Shown here: positions 25,542-34,608 of the stretch, in pieces | How positions within the stretch are numbered: position 1 is the first letter of the stretch | Layout: each line of letters begins with the position of its first letter | DNA from: Promethearchaeota archaeon | GTDB lineage: Archaea > Asgardarchaeota > Lokiarchaeia > Sigyniarchaeales > SOKP01 | Reading direction: 5' to 3' | Length of the DNA: 50,555 bases | Assembly (NCBI GenBank): GCA_008080735.1 | Contig: SHMW01000023.1 | Span: 1-50,555 of the forward strand | Notes under the pieces: generated by a model | Told to the model about the DNA's origin: nothing | Seen by the model: only the letters and a program-made list of their open reading frames with translations | Databases searched by the model: none | Translations under genes and position numbers: made by a program

Positions 25542-25760
25542 TATATCTAAAAAAATGAAAGTTCCTAATATAGTTAAGGATTATCATATTAACAAAAATG
25601 TAGAAGAGATTGATTTATCTATAATTGTAGATATGATCATTAAATAATAACCCAAAAGATCATTAGAAATTAGCTAAAGAAAGCTTTTGACAAAAAACAA
25701 TTAAAAATTTTTGATATATTAACAGATGTTCCAGAAAATAAAGGAAAAAGAGAGAAGCTT

Positions 25761-25907
25761 CTATTTGTATTTTTTATCCCATTCTTCTTGTTTTTTTTTG
25801 GGATCGTCCCGTATTTCGCATTTGTGATGAATTTGGTCTTGCATTGCAAACGTTTTATCCAAAAGATCGTCAAGATCCTCTTCTGAGATATCTTCTTTTC
25901 GATTCAT
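25761..25907 (-). CDS. Small acidic/charged protein (48 aa)
   Basis: The minus-strand frame starts at ATG 25905-25907 with GAGGT eight bases before it, a strong ribosome site. The product starts MNRKEDISEEDLDDLLDK and is almost entirely charged, with one Cys and two adjacent His in the middle. It probably forms a helix. No family is recognised. The good ribosome site and non-random amino-acid content make it more credible than the overlapping longer frame at 25670-25873. Confidence 0.45.
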   Translation of the reverse strand: MNRKEDISEEDLDDLLDKTFAMQDQIHHKCEIRDDPKKKQEEWDKKYK

Positions 25908-26101
25908 GATAAAATACCTCTGTGCAAACAAACCATTCAAACATTAATAAAGATTAGTTTTATGTGTTATTGGTTTAGTCGTGTATAAAGTTCCACATCC
26001 AAGAATAATCATTCGCATTAATTGAAAGAGGGATGAATTTCATATTAAAAGCTATATTTAACCAATTATAAGAATTAAATATAAAGTCAACGCTAACAAT
26101 T

Positions 26102-27502
26102 ATGAGCGATTTAGAAGGTTTAACAAGAAAATTAATGCAAAAAGGATATTCCGATGCGGAAATTGTCGAGCGGCTCACACAAGAATACCTCGATTACAAA
26201 GACATTACAAATTTCCGTGCTAAACAACTTTCTGAAGCGGTTTTAGAAGAATGTAAAAAAAGTGATCTATCTTCCCTTTCAGATGGTTTTATTAAGGATT
26301 TGCTTTCAATTAATAGAGCCGATATTACAATAGGAGATCAAGGCGTCGGATGCAGAGGTGCAGGAGATTTTTTTGTTCATAAACTAATCAGTGAATTCTC
26401 GGGTGTGGATACTGAAGCATTTCTCTCTCCGCGTTCCTTGGATGATGCAGGAGCAGTTAGATTAAGAGATTTTGCATCTTTAAGGTCGATTGATGGAATA
26501 GACGGAAAGGAGCAGATCATTGTATCCAAGATGGAAGGGATTCATTCTCGTTTAAGTGATTTTCCCTTTCTCTGCGGCTTCCATGTCACTCGAGCTGCAT
26601 TACGCGATTTGTATGTCAAAGGAGCGATACCCATATCGATTTTAGTTGATGTTCATTTGGGTGATGATGCTGATGTGGGTAAATTATTTGATTTTATGTC
26701 TGGGATTTCCACAGTCTGTGAAATATCAAAAGTACCCTTAACAGCCGGTTCTACGCTACGGATTGGAGGAGATATGGTGATTGGCAATCGCTTGACAGGA
26801 GGGATTGGGGGTGTGGGTATTGCTGGCACTAATCTTTTCGCGAGAAGAAATATACATCCAGGAGATAAGATTCTGATGACAGAGGGGGCGGGAGGAGGTA
26901 CAATATCTACAACAGCCATCTATTCGGGGAACCATGAGGTAGTCAGAGAGACAATGAATATCAAATTTTTAGAGGCATGTGAACTGATATTAGATTCTCA
27001 CTATAAGAATGGAATCCACGCGATGTGTGACGTGACTAATGGGGGATTAAGAGGGGATTTATATGAGATTAACTATGAGTCGAACTGCGGAGTCACTGTC
27101 TATGAAGAAAAAATCAGGGCGCTTGTGAATGAAAAAGTTTTGAAATTACTGGAAAAGGTAGGCGTGGATTATTTAGGTGTCTCTTTAGATGCACTCTTGA
27201 TATATTGTTCAGAAAAAGTAGCAGAGCCTATAATTTCTGATTTAAATCAACATAATATAAAATGTGCGGAGATAGGATATGTCGATGATTCAAAAGAAGT
27301 TGCGATGATATTTGAACAAAAAGAAAGCAAAAAAATATTACCAAAATTCAGAGAATCAGCATACACTAAAATAAAACAGGAAGTTGGCGAGGAGACTCCC
27401 GAAGAAAAACAGGAAATGGAAGAGAACATAGAAAAAGCAGCTATAAAGGCATTAGAAAAACGGAAGCAGATCATTGATTACATAAAACATTTTACCGAAT
27501 AA
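26102..27502 (+). CDS. AIR synthase/selenophosphate synthetase-related protein (COG2144-like)
   Basis: 466 residues of the PurM/SelD/HypE ATP-binding superfamily. A helical N-terminal part (1-75) precedes a PurM-like N domain (RSLDDAGAVRLRDF, SRLSDFPFLCGFHVTRAALRDLYVKGAIPISILVDVHLG) and C domain (GIAGTNLFARRNIHPGDKILMTEGAGGGTI, MCDVTNGGLRGDLYE). The tail is acidic and helical. Members of this group are common in archaea and are annotated as selenophosphate synthetase-related, but the substrate is not known. The Cys/Sec and glycine-rich N-terminal loop of true SelD are not visible. It has its own upstream region; the next gene (zinc ribbon/LURP-one) begins 62 bp later. Confidence 0.8.
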   Translation: MSDLEGLTRKLMQKGYSDAEIVERLTQEYLDYKDITNFRAKQLSEAVLEECKKSDLSSLSDGFIKDLLSINRADITIGDQGVGCRGAGDFFVHKLISEFSGVDTEAFLSPRSLDDAGAVRLRDFASLRSIDGIDGKEQIIVSKMEGIHSRLSDFPFLCGFHVTRAALRDLYVKGAIPISILVDVHLGDDADVGKLFDFMSGISTVCEISKVPLTAGSTLRIGGDMVIGNRLTGGIGGVGIAGTNLFARRNIHPGDKILMTEGAGGGTISTTAIYSGNHEVVRETMNIKFLEACELILDSHYKNGIHAMCDVTNGGLRGDLYEINYESNCGVTVYEEKIRALVNEKVLKLLEKVGVDYLGVSLDALLIYCSEKVAEPIISDLNQHNIKCAEIGYVDDSKEVAMIFEQKESKKILPKFRESAYTKIKQEVGEETPEEKQEMEENIEKAAIKALEKRKQIIDYIKHFTE

Positions 27503-27564
27503 TTCTTATAGTTTTGTGAGATCATTTTTTTAAAGGTTAAATTTATTACTCTATCAGATATAAG

Positions 27565-28221
27565 ATGATATGCGAATATTGTGGAGCTCCCCTTGACCCG
27601 GGAGCAAGATACTGTGAGAAGTGCGGCAGAAGGGTCCATGAATTTCATGGAATAGGTCTTGGTTCACAAACTCAACTCTATACGCCGATCACCGATGAAA
27701 ACGTCCTTTTTGAGGGGAAGAATGATTTATACATATTAGATCTCTCATCAAATAAAATCTATAATCAAAATAACGATCAAGTTGGTAAGATTCAATTTAA
27801 GGAAAAACTTTTCAAAATAATTTGCAAAGTTTACGATCCAGAGGATAATTTAGTGTTACAAATCTCCCCTGTACTCTTATCACCAGCGACCTTATATAAG
27901 TTCATGAACTCAAAGGGTAGGGATATTGCAAGAATAAAGAAGCCTACCTTTTCCGCAATGCCTACCAGATTCTATATTGAATCTCCATTTAATGAAAAAT
28001 GGTTCCAAATTCTCAGAGCCACAAATTATAAAATTCAAAGCTTCGCAACAGACGAGATAGTCGCTGAATTCGGTAAGATAAATAGTTTTAAAGAAATATT
28101 TCTTGATTTAGAAATAAAAAACCCAAGAAATACCTATCTGTTGAAAATAAATGATAGAAGAGTGGATCGTGCTATTATTATCGGGACTTTTTTATCCTAT
28201 TTTATGATTACTCGAAAATAA
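27565..28221 (+). CDS. Zinc ribbon fused to LURP-one-related (tubby-like) domain
   Basis: 218 residues. The N-terminal zinc ribbon has Cys3, Cys6, Cys17 and Cys20 (CEYCGAPLDPGARYCEKCGRR). After a linker, about 50-215 forms a LURP-one-related/scramblase-like beta barrel (YILDLSSNKIYNQNNDQVGKIQF ... EIFLDLEIKNPRNTYLLKINDRRVDRAIIIGTFLSYFM). LURP-one folds bind membranes or phospholipids in some proteins; the hydrophobic C-terminal helix (DRAIIIGTFLSYF) is typical of the fold. Function unknown. It is convergent with larE, 10 bp apart. Confidence 0.75.
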   Translation: MICEYCGAPLDPGARYCEKCGRRVHEFHGIGLGSQTQLYTPITDENVLFEGKNDLYILDLSSNKIYNQNNDQVGKIQFKEKLFKIICKVYDPEDNLVLQISPVLLSPATLYKFMNSKGRDIARIKKPTFSAMPTRFYIESPFNEKWFQILRATNYKIQSFATDEIVAEFGKINSFKEIFLDLEIKNPRNTYLLKINDRRVDRAIIIGTFLSYFMITRK

Positions 28222-28231
28222 AGTGGAATTG

Positions 28232-29053
28232 TTAAACGTCTAAGTTGCGATCCATTGATCCAGATTTAAATCCCCCTAAATCAATTGTTACGTACGTAAA
28301 TCCCAGTTCTTTCAGTTTATCTTCAATGAGAGAGAAGTTTTCCTGATTGCAGATGTTTAAAAGCTCATTGTTTAAAACTTCAATCCTTGCCAAATTACCG
28401 TGATGATGCCGAACCCTCAATTGGCTTAAATTAAATTTGTCTTTAAGGAATGTTTCTGCGGATTGTATTCTACCCATAAGTTCATTGGTTATTGATAACC
28501 CATATTCAATTCTTGTTGCAAAACAGGCATTGGTGGGTTTAGAATGGAGAGATAATCCATAATATTTGCTCAAAGTTCTGATATCCTCTTTTCCCATTTT
28601 AAAGGTGACATAGGGCGTTGAAATATCTAATTCCTGAAGAGCTTTAAACCCAGGTCTATGTCCCTTAAGTTCAGATATATTAGTACCATCAATTACTATA
28701 TCATAATTATTTTGATCCTTGATATTCAAAATTTCAGAATAAAGTAATTTTTTACAATAATAACATCTATTGGGAGGATTCTTGGAAAAAAGTTCGTCTT
28801 CTAGCGGGTCAATCTCTATTATCAAATATGTGATATCATATTCTTCAGCAAATTCTGAAGCCTCTCGAATCTCCTTGTCGGAAAAAAGGGAGGAAGATCC
28901 TATCACTAAAAGAGTTTTGATCGCATATTTGTCTGATAAAAAGGCCAATAGAGAACTATCAACCCCTCCTGAAAAAGCAACTATTACCTTTTTATCTCTT
29001 AAGAAATGTGTGAGATTGATAAGTTTTTCTCTCAAAGAATTCGAGATTTCCAT
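28232..29053 (-). CDS. larE: LarE-family ATP-dependent sulfur transferase
   Basis: 273 residues. PP-loop SGGVDS (28-33), then NRCYYCKK (Cys97, Cys100), DGTNISELKGHRPG and PTNACFATRIEYG with Cys177, the position of the LarE sulfur donor. LarE supplies sulfur to the nickel-pincer (NPN) cofactor of lactate racemase and relatives. Cys97, Cys100 and Cys177 together match the three-Cys LarE type that holds a [4Fe-4S] cluster; the single-Cys sacrificial type would lack Cys97/Cys100. LarB, LarC and LarA are not in the window. Other PP-loop sulfurtransferase roles cannot be excluded. Confidence 0.85.
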   Translation of the reverse strand: MEISNSLREKLINLTHFLRDKKVIVAFSGGVDSSLLAFLSDKYAIKTLLVIGSSSLFSDKEIREASEFAEEYDITYLIIEIDPLEDELFSKNPPNRCYYCKKLLYSEILNIKDQNNYDIVIDGTNISELKGHRPGFKALQELDISTPYVTFKMGKEDIRTLSKYYGLSLHSKPTNACFATRIEYGLSITNELMGRIQSAETFLKDKFNLSQLRVRHHHGNLARIEVLNNELLNICNQENFSLIEDKLKELGFTYVTIDLGGFKSGSMDRNLDV

Positions 29054-29081
29054 ATCTACATATCTATTAAGTTCAATAAAT

Positions 29082-29121
29082 TAAAAAAATAACGCAAAAA
29101 AAAATGAAAATAAAAAAGAAT
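29082..29121 (-). terminator. T-tract terminator after the HAAS membrane protein
   Basis: The plus strand has A runs of seven, nine and six; on the minus strand these are T runs directly after the stop of the gene at 29122. This fits an archaeal poly-T terminator. Confidence 0.45.
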
Positions 29122-30273
29122 TCATTCTACAGGTTCTCCTAGTCGAGCGGCTTTATATATATTATAAACTATCGATATTGTCAAACCGATCAAGATAGCA
29201 GCACCCACCCAATAATAAATATCTAAAACAATTCCAGGGGTGATTGCACTTATCTGAAATCCGCTAAAGAGGTATATTGGAAAGATATCGGGTCGATTAA
29301 TAAGGTAAATGACTAGAGGAAAATAGGCAATATTATATAATCCGTTAATAACTAACATTACCTTTTGACCTCCGATACTATCCGCTCCAATTGCCAACCG
29401 AATCAACTCAATCAATCCTCCGATTAATACCACCATACCAAAAGTGCTCATCCATTCACGGAATTCTGGCTCAAAGTATACAAGAAAATCATAAAAAGGT
29501 TGGATGATTAAGACTAATCCAAAGACAATTCCTAATACCGAACCTGTTATTAATTCTGCGGTGGAGACTGATCTGAACTTTTTCTTGGCTTCTATTCGTG
29601 CTTCTTTTACCTTCTCCTTCGCTTCAGCTATTTTTATCTTTGCTTCCTCAATCCCCTCTTTGACTCTTACTTTGGTTTCCGCTATTTGAGCTTGTGTTTG
29701 CGGAGTAATTTGTTCTTCATATTCAAGTTCTCTAAAAACTTCTGTTGCTTTTGTTTGAATTATTAATCCTAAATATCTTGGGAGATCACCAAAATCTTCT
29801 GGCAAATAGCCTTCCATCGATAAAAAGACAAATAATCCGGTCATTACCACAACTAATATAAGAAATCCAATATATACTCCACTGAGAAATTCACCTAACA
29901 ACGCATACCATGGAGCAAATAAAACCAGCACAATTACACGAATGAAATTGATAATTACAACCACCGCCATCGAAAATAGTAATGCCCGTAAATAAAAGTC
30001 CCATAACTCTTCAGTAATATAGAATTTAGGCGTACCGCGTTTTTTATATACCTTTGCAATACTTTCTGGCGTTCCAATAGTGTATATGGCTTCTTTTATG
30101 GCTTCTCGAGGAGGCTCTTCCATTCCAGAAATCTCTCTTGCCTTTTCTATGACTTGTATCTCTAAATCAGTAAGGATCGCATCTACTTGTTCAGGTTTCG
30201 CTTTCAGCCACTCAGGAAATTTGTTTTTTACTTCTTGTAAAAATTCATCAATAGATGTGTTTTTTAGACTCAT
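29122..30273 (-). CDS. Multi-pass membrane protein with N-terminal HAAS (DUF1700-like) domain
   Basis: 383 residues. The first about 75 residues form a HAAS-like helical domain (FPEWLKAKPEQVDAILTDLEIQVIEKA ... IGTPESIAKVYKK). Two or three transmembrane helices follow (about 100-170), then a charged coiled coil (about 195-240, AEAKEKVKEARIEAKKK pattern), then about four more helices. HAAS domains are often found with stress or PadR-regulated membrane proteins. Function unknown. It may be the last gene of the minus-strand run that starts with the lipid genes, but a 131-bp gap precedes it. Confidence 0.7.
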   Translation of the reverse strand: MSLKNTSIDEFLQEVKNKFPEWLKAKPEQVDAILTDLEIQVIEKAREISGMEEPPREAIKEAIYTIGTPESIAKVYKKRGTPKFYITEELWDFYLRALLFSMAVVVIINFIRVIVLVLFAPWYALLGEFLSGVYIGFLILVVVMTGLFVFLSMEGYLPEDFGDLPRYLGLIIQTKATEVFRELEYEEQITPQTQAQIAETKVRVKEGIEEAKIKIAEAKEKVKEARIEAKKKFRSVSTAELITGSVLGIVFGLVLIIQPFYDFLVYFEPEFREWMSTFGMVVLIGGLIELIRLAIGADSIGGQKVMLVINGLYNIAYFPLVIYLINRPDIFPIYLFSGFQISAITPGIVLDIYYWVGAAILIGLTISIVYNIYKAARLGEPVE

Positions 30274-30404
30274 TTTTACTATACCAAAATTATATGTTAT
30301 TTAATTCAAAAAAATATATCTTAATTCTTAATATTTCAAGAGTCCAGTAATAATAAATTAATTTTCTCGGTAAAAAAGTTTTAAACGCGATTGAACAATT
30401 CCTC

Positions 30405-31115
30405 TTACTCAAATGTTTTATAAATGGTAAAATAGATTGGAATAATCCAGAGCATTATAGAGAACAAGATCATCCATTCTAGAAATGGTTGAGATACTGA
30501 GGGAGGATTTACTATGAACAAGATACCCATTGCGGGTGTAGAAAAGAACATAAATAATCCTAAAATTATGTGGAAAATCGTATCTTTCAGCATAATCACC
30601 AGACCATTATATATCGAGGCGAGTCCGAAAGCTCCGAAGACTAATACGGAGAACTGAAGATGTAAACCTAATTCGGTGGTTCGGTCTTCAGAAAAGAGCC
30701 CAATACCGAAAAACCCAAGTGAGGCAAGAAAAAGAAAAAATAATCCAATCAAAGATAAGGTTTTTGTTATAAATCGAAAGGTCTTTCCAAAAAAGCCAGG
30801 ATACTCTTTATAATCCTTGAATAGGAGTGTTGAGAAGTAAATAAAAATTGGGATAAACAAGATAGAGGTAAGCATGGCACTAATGTCTAATAGAAGGGGT
30901 GCGGGAGTGTAATTGAGAGAACCCAAATCGGAGATATAGTTATCCCAAATATTATATGATTCTGGACCAAAAAAATATGCGATAATTACACCTATTAAAA
31001 GTGCGGGAAGAAATATTAAGAGAGTTGCATACATACAAGTTTTAACTAGCATAGGGTTGGTTAACAACCTATATACCCCATTTAATTTACTGATGATTAG
31101 GTTCTTTCGATTCAT
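30405..31115 (-). CDS. DUF998-like multi-pass membrane protein
   Basis: 236 residues with about six transmembrane helices. The pattern IWDNYISDLGSLNYTPAPLLLDISAMLTSILFIP resembles the DUF998 family (NxISDLG motif in the first loop). Arg/Lys between helices 3 and 4 suggests the cytoplasmic side. No enzymatic motif is present. It lies 129 bp after the DGGGP synthase gene on the same strand. Confidence 0.7.
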   Translation of the reverse strand: MNRKNLIISKLNGVYRLLTNPMLVKTCMYATLLIFLPALLIGVIIAYFFGPESYNIWDNYISDLGSLNYTPAPLLLDISAMLTSILFIPIFIYFSTLLFKDYKEYPGFFGKTFRFITKTLSLIGLFFLFLASLGFFGIGLFSEDRTTELGLHLQFSVLVFGAFGLASIYNGLVIMLKDTIFHIILGLFMFFSTPAMGILFIVNPPSVSQPFLEWMILFSIMLWIIPIYFTIYKTFE

Positions 31116-31244
31116 ATCTACCTATTGATAAAGAGGGAATTTTTTTTAAAATACTCGATAAAAATATCCTTAATAATGTAAAGAAAAATGAGATTTAAAT
31201 TTGTTTTTAGTATTAATAAAAGGAGTATTATTTAAGTATCGAGC

Positions 31245-32132
31245 TTAGATACTGGCAAATACAAAAGCTAATAAACCTAAAAATGCTCCAATTTTTAATA
31301 ATAGGCTGATCCTACTAAAACTTTTCTTTTCCAAATCGCAAATTAATGAGAGTCCCAGCGCGAGCATAACTACTGCAAGACCAAATAGCATGGAAATAAT
31401 GAACGCCCAAAGATTAATAATATTTGTAAAAATAGGCAAAACAAAGAAGATGACAGCAAGAACATCACATACAATAGACACGTACAGGGCTTTTTGAATC
31501 CCGATGGTTATAGCTAATGTTTTGACACCCTCTCTTTTATCTCCCTCTATATCTTCACAACCCTTCACAATCTCACGCGCTAACAATAAGAAGAATGATG
31601 TAAGGAAAAAATAATAAATATAGAGCGGAACGTTATAGCCATTTAAAATTGCCCCGTATAGCAATCCGATTGAAAAGGACACACTTACGATAATATTTCC
31701 GATAAATCCACTCTTTTTTCCCCATGCAGCATACAGCCATCCAATCAAAGCAAAGAATATGGCTACCACTATATTAATAAATCCTAAATTCAGAAGCCAA
31801 CTATGAAAAATTGATAATAAAATACCAATAAACATTATTCCCAGATATAAATATTTTGCTTCCTTTAAGGTTAAATCTCCTCGTGGAATTGGTCTTTCTG
31901 GACGATTAATTCTATCGATTTCTACGTCATAGATATCATTAATAACCATCCCGCTTCCCGCGATAAGGATATAAGTAAGAACCCCAATTATGAGGTTTAA
32001 TATCAGATTCAATAACGGAACTTCTTTTCTCGTATTTAGAACCCCAATTATGACAGTCAAACTTCCCATAAGACAATTTATAGGTCGAATAACCTCTATG
32101 GCAGCTTTCGCTTTCAATTCATTCACCCTCAA
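31245..32132 (-). CDS. Digeranylgeranylglyceryl phosphate synthase (UbiA family)
   Basis: 295 residues, eight or nine transmembrane helices. Adds the second geranylgeranyl group to GGGP to form the archaeal diether core. First Asp-rich motif: NDIYDVEIDRINRPERPIPRG; second: KGCEDIEGDKREGVKT. LKAKAAIEVIRPINCLMGS at the start matches archaeal members. It follows the GGGP synthase gene by 9 bp, so the two are co-transcribed and act in sequence in the membrane. The start is the ATG at 32132. Confidence 0.93.
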   Translation of the reverse strand: MRVNELKAKAAIEVIRPINCLMGSLTVIIGVLNTRKEVPLLNLILNLIIGVLTYILIAGSGMVINDIYDVEIDRINRPERPIPRGDLTLKEAKYLYLGIMFIGILLSIFHSWLLNLGFINIVVAIFFALIGWLYAAWGKKSGFIGNIIVSVSFSIGLLYGAILNGYNVPLYIYYFFLTSFFLLLAREIVKGCEDIEGDKREGVKTLAITIGIQKALYVSIVCDVLAVIFFVLPIFTNIINLWAFIISMLFGLAVVMLALGLSLICDLEKKSFSRISLLLKIGAFLGLLAFVFASI

Positions 32133-32141
32133 AAAGAGATA

Positions 32142-32966
32142 TTATTTTTTAGCATAATTTTTGCTATGATGCTTTCCAACGTTTTTAATTTCATCGATAA
32201 TTGGTTTTAGCGATTCACCATTATCGTCTAGTACTTTTTTTTCGATAAATGTGCCCATAACGATGATGTCTGCTCCCGCTTCGACAAATTCTCTAGCATC
32301 TTCTTTATTTTGAACTCCTCCACCAGCGATTATTGGCACTGATAACACTCGTGAGGTAAGCGAGATGTGTTTTGTAGGTATTCTATCACCACCAGAACCA
32401 GCTTCAAGATAAATCAGTTTAAAACCAAACATTTCTGCTGCTAGAGCATATGCCGCAGTGATTTTCGGTTTATTCCTTGGAATTAATTTTGCATCTCCAA
32501 TCCAGCCCGCACTCGCGCCAGGCTCTATTATTAAATATGCCATTGGGATATGTTCCAATCCAGACATCTTCACAGTATAGCACGCCATCGCTTGCTGCCC
32601 TATTATAAAATAAGGATTTTTAGAATTCAACAATGACATGAATAATATTGCATCTGCATGTGAAGAGACGCATGAAATACCCCCGGGAAAGATGATTATA
32701 GGCGTCTCTATTTTATCCTTAATTTTACATATAGTCTTATCGACAAATCCTTGATCAAAGGCGGTACTTCCACCAATTAGGATAGCATCTGTGCCAGCCT
32801 TTTCCGCATACGAAGCCATCTTAGCGGCTTTCGAGGGACTCTGATTCATAGGATCTGGGTCTATGAGGGAGAAATGCAGAGCTCCTTCCTTATTGATTTT
32901 TTCTATTAAATAATTATAAATTAAGCCTTCTCTAGCACTTTTTCCATTCAATATAGTATCAACCAT
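32142..32966 (-). CDS. Geranylgeranylglyceryl phosphate synthase
   Basis: 274 residues, TIM barrel. Joins geranylgeranyl diphosphate to sn-glycerol 1-phosphate, the first committed archaeal lipid step. Motifs: FSLIDPDPMN, GTDAILIGGSTAF, IIIFPGGISCVS, YLIIEPGASAGW, LIYLEAGSGGDRIP and IIAGGGVQNKEDAREFVEAGADIIVMGTFIE (phosphate loop). I chose ATG 32966; a GTG at 32978 would add four residues. It lies 35 bp after the reductase gene and 9 bp before DGGGP synthase. Confidence 0.94.
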   Translation of the reverse strand: MVDTILNGKSAREGLIYNYLIEKINKEGALHFSLIDPDPMNQSPSKAAKMASYAEKAGTDAILIGGSTAFDQGFVDKTICKIKDKIETPIIIFPGGISCVSSHADAILFMSLLNSKNPYFIIGQQAMACYTVKMSGLEHIPMAYLIIEPGASAGWIGDAKLIPRNKPKITAAYALAAEMFGFKLIYLEAGSGGDRIPTKHISLTSRVLSVPIIAGGGVQNKEDAREFVEAGADIIVMGTFIEKKVLDDNGESLKPIIDEIKNVGKHHSKNYAKK

Positions 32967-33001
32967 ATTAATTATCACTTGTAATTGATTGTTTATTATT
33001 T

Positions 33002-34402
33002 TTATTTTTCTTTTGCTTCAATTACCATCCGCTTTATTTTCGAATAGATTTCCTTCACTCTGTCTTTCCAATCTTCAAAATATGTAACTTTTTTTGGAAA
33101 TGCTTTATACAAACTATTAATTTCATTCATTCGAATTCTTAAATAATTCAAATCTAATAATAGATTCGGACGTGAGATTCCCTTAAATGCCTTAAAGGCC
33201 ATATCCCATAATGAGAGACTTACTTCTCCCGTGCCCGCGATCTGGAGGATTTCTGATGCGGTCAGAATCTCTTTTTCAAGTCCAAAATTCAAATCCACAT
33301 TACCTAAACTCTGTAGGACTCTTCTGAGTAGATCAAGCGCCGCAAACTCTGCTCCAAAATCAATCATGACCTTTCTATTGTAATCCCAAAGCTGAATTAT
33401 GGAATAATCTCCCGCTTGTATAGCGTCATATGCCGTTTGAGCAGCGAAATATCCTCCCCGCATGGAAGGATCTATGCCTCCGCCATGTAAAGGGCTCACT
33501 TGACACGCTGAATCCCCAACAAACATAATTCCGTCAGAAGCGCAAGACCATAAAGGACGTCGAACAGGAACAACACCTCCACCAGATGAGACAATTTCTA
33601 TATCAGTTGTATGAACGAATTCTTTAAAGGCATACTCTTTATAATACTCTTTCACTTTACCTCCGAATTTTGGATATACTCCCAGTCCGAGATTAATTGA
33701 ATATCGGTCTTTAGGGAAGTACCATATGTAGCCTCCAGGGGCTTTCTCTTGATCTAAAATAATGGAAATATATTCTTGATCTTGAACCTCTTGATCGCGA
33801 GCAGGAAATTTAATTATTTCCCGATAACATAAAATAGCGTCTTCATCGGAGATCTCTTTTTCAATTATTGGACTTTCAATTTTTTTGCGTAAAGGGGAAT
33901 AATACCCGCACGCATCAATCACTAATTTAGAGTGTAACTCATGCTCACTCCCATCTTTAGTTTTTACTTTTACACCTGAGACATAACCGTTAGAATCATA
34001 AAGAAGGTCTAAGGCCATAGTGTGATCCAAAAAGGAGTTCACCCCCGCATTGAGGGCCTCTTGGAGTAAACGCTGTCCAAACTCAAACCTATCCACGATA
34101 TAACCCGTTTGTTTTGGATCTATCATTGTAATACATTTTTGACGGTTTGGAGGATAGAGTTTTGCTCCCTTAATATCGCACGATTTTTCTTTACCGCTTG
34201 GTGGGGAAATCTGAAGAATATCGAATATTTCTTTACCTACAGCATCTCCGCAAATTTTTTTGCCAATATCATATCGCTCTTTTCTGTCTATTAAGCATAC
34301 GTCTAGGGCTTTTTTGGCAGCGAATCGGGCGGCCGTAGTACCGCCAGTACCAGCACCACAAATAATTAAATCAAATTCAGTTTTTTCAAGTTCCATTTTC
34401 AA
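33002..34402 (-). CDS. Geranylgeranyl reductase family protein (digeranylgeranylglycerophospholipid reductase)
   Basis: 466 residues, FAD-dependent. N-terminal Rossmann GAGTGGTTAA with LIDRKERYDIGKKICGDAVG, the reductase family hallmark; then GGYIWYFPKDRYSINLGLGVYP; then the FAD motif IMFVGDSACQVSPLHGGGIDPSMRGG. It saturates the isoprenoid chains of archaeal ether lipids using a reduced donor. As the first gene of the lipid operon, with GGGP and DGGGP synthases behind it, its role is well supported. The C-terminal about 100 residues are helical. Confidence 0.9.
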   Translation of the reverse strand: MKMELEKTEFDLIICGAGTGGTTAARFAAKKALDVCLIDRKERYDIGKKICGDAVGKEIFDILQISPPSGKEKSCDIKGAKLYPPNRQKCITMIDPKQTGYIVDRFEFGQRLLQEALNAGVNSFLDHTMALDLLYDSNGYVSGVKVKTKDGSEHELHSKLVIDACGYYSPLRKKIESPIIEKEISDEDAILCYREIIKFPARDQEVQDQEYISIILDQEKAPGGYIWYFPKDRYSINLGLGVYPKFGGKVKEYYKEYAFKEFVHTTDIEIVSSGGGVVPVRRPLWSCASDGIMFVGDSACQVSPLHGGGIDPSMRGGYFAAQTAYDAIQAGDYSIIQLWDYNRKVMIDFGAEFAALDLLRRVLQSLGNVDLNFGLEKEILTASEILQIAGTGEVSLSLWDMAFKAFKGISRPNLLLDLNYLRIRMNEINSLYKAFPKKVTYFEDWKDRVKEIYSKIKRMVIEAKEK

Positions 34403-34608
34403 TAAACTCAGTTTTTACCTTGATCTATTCTAACTATAATGCTAAATAAAATTTAACTTTTAAAGTAATTCCTATAAATGCAACTCTTGATAGGTAGAAT
34501 ACTCAAGGGATGGAAAAGAGTGTTTAAACTCAACATTGACAAAAACTACAAATATATATTTTTGTAAAATTTTTATCATTCTAAATAATAGATTATTTTT
34601 GTTTTATT

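Noticed and set aside
25670..25873. 67-residue minus-strand frame
   Set aside because: It overlaps the 48-residue charged frame, which has a strong ribosome site; the longer frame is Phe/Ser/Lys-rich without such a site.
31978..32054. Direct repeat AGAACCCCAATTATGA, two copies 60 bp apart
   Set aside because: Both copies lie inside the DGGGP synthase gene and encode similar hydrophobic turns (IIGVL); likely coincidence of membrane-helix codons and not a mobile-element repeat.
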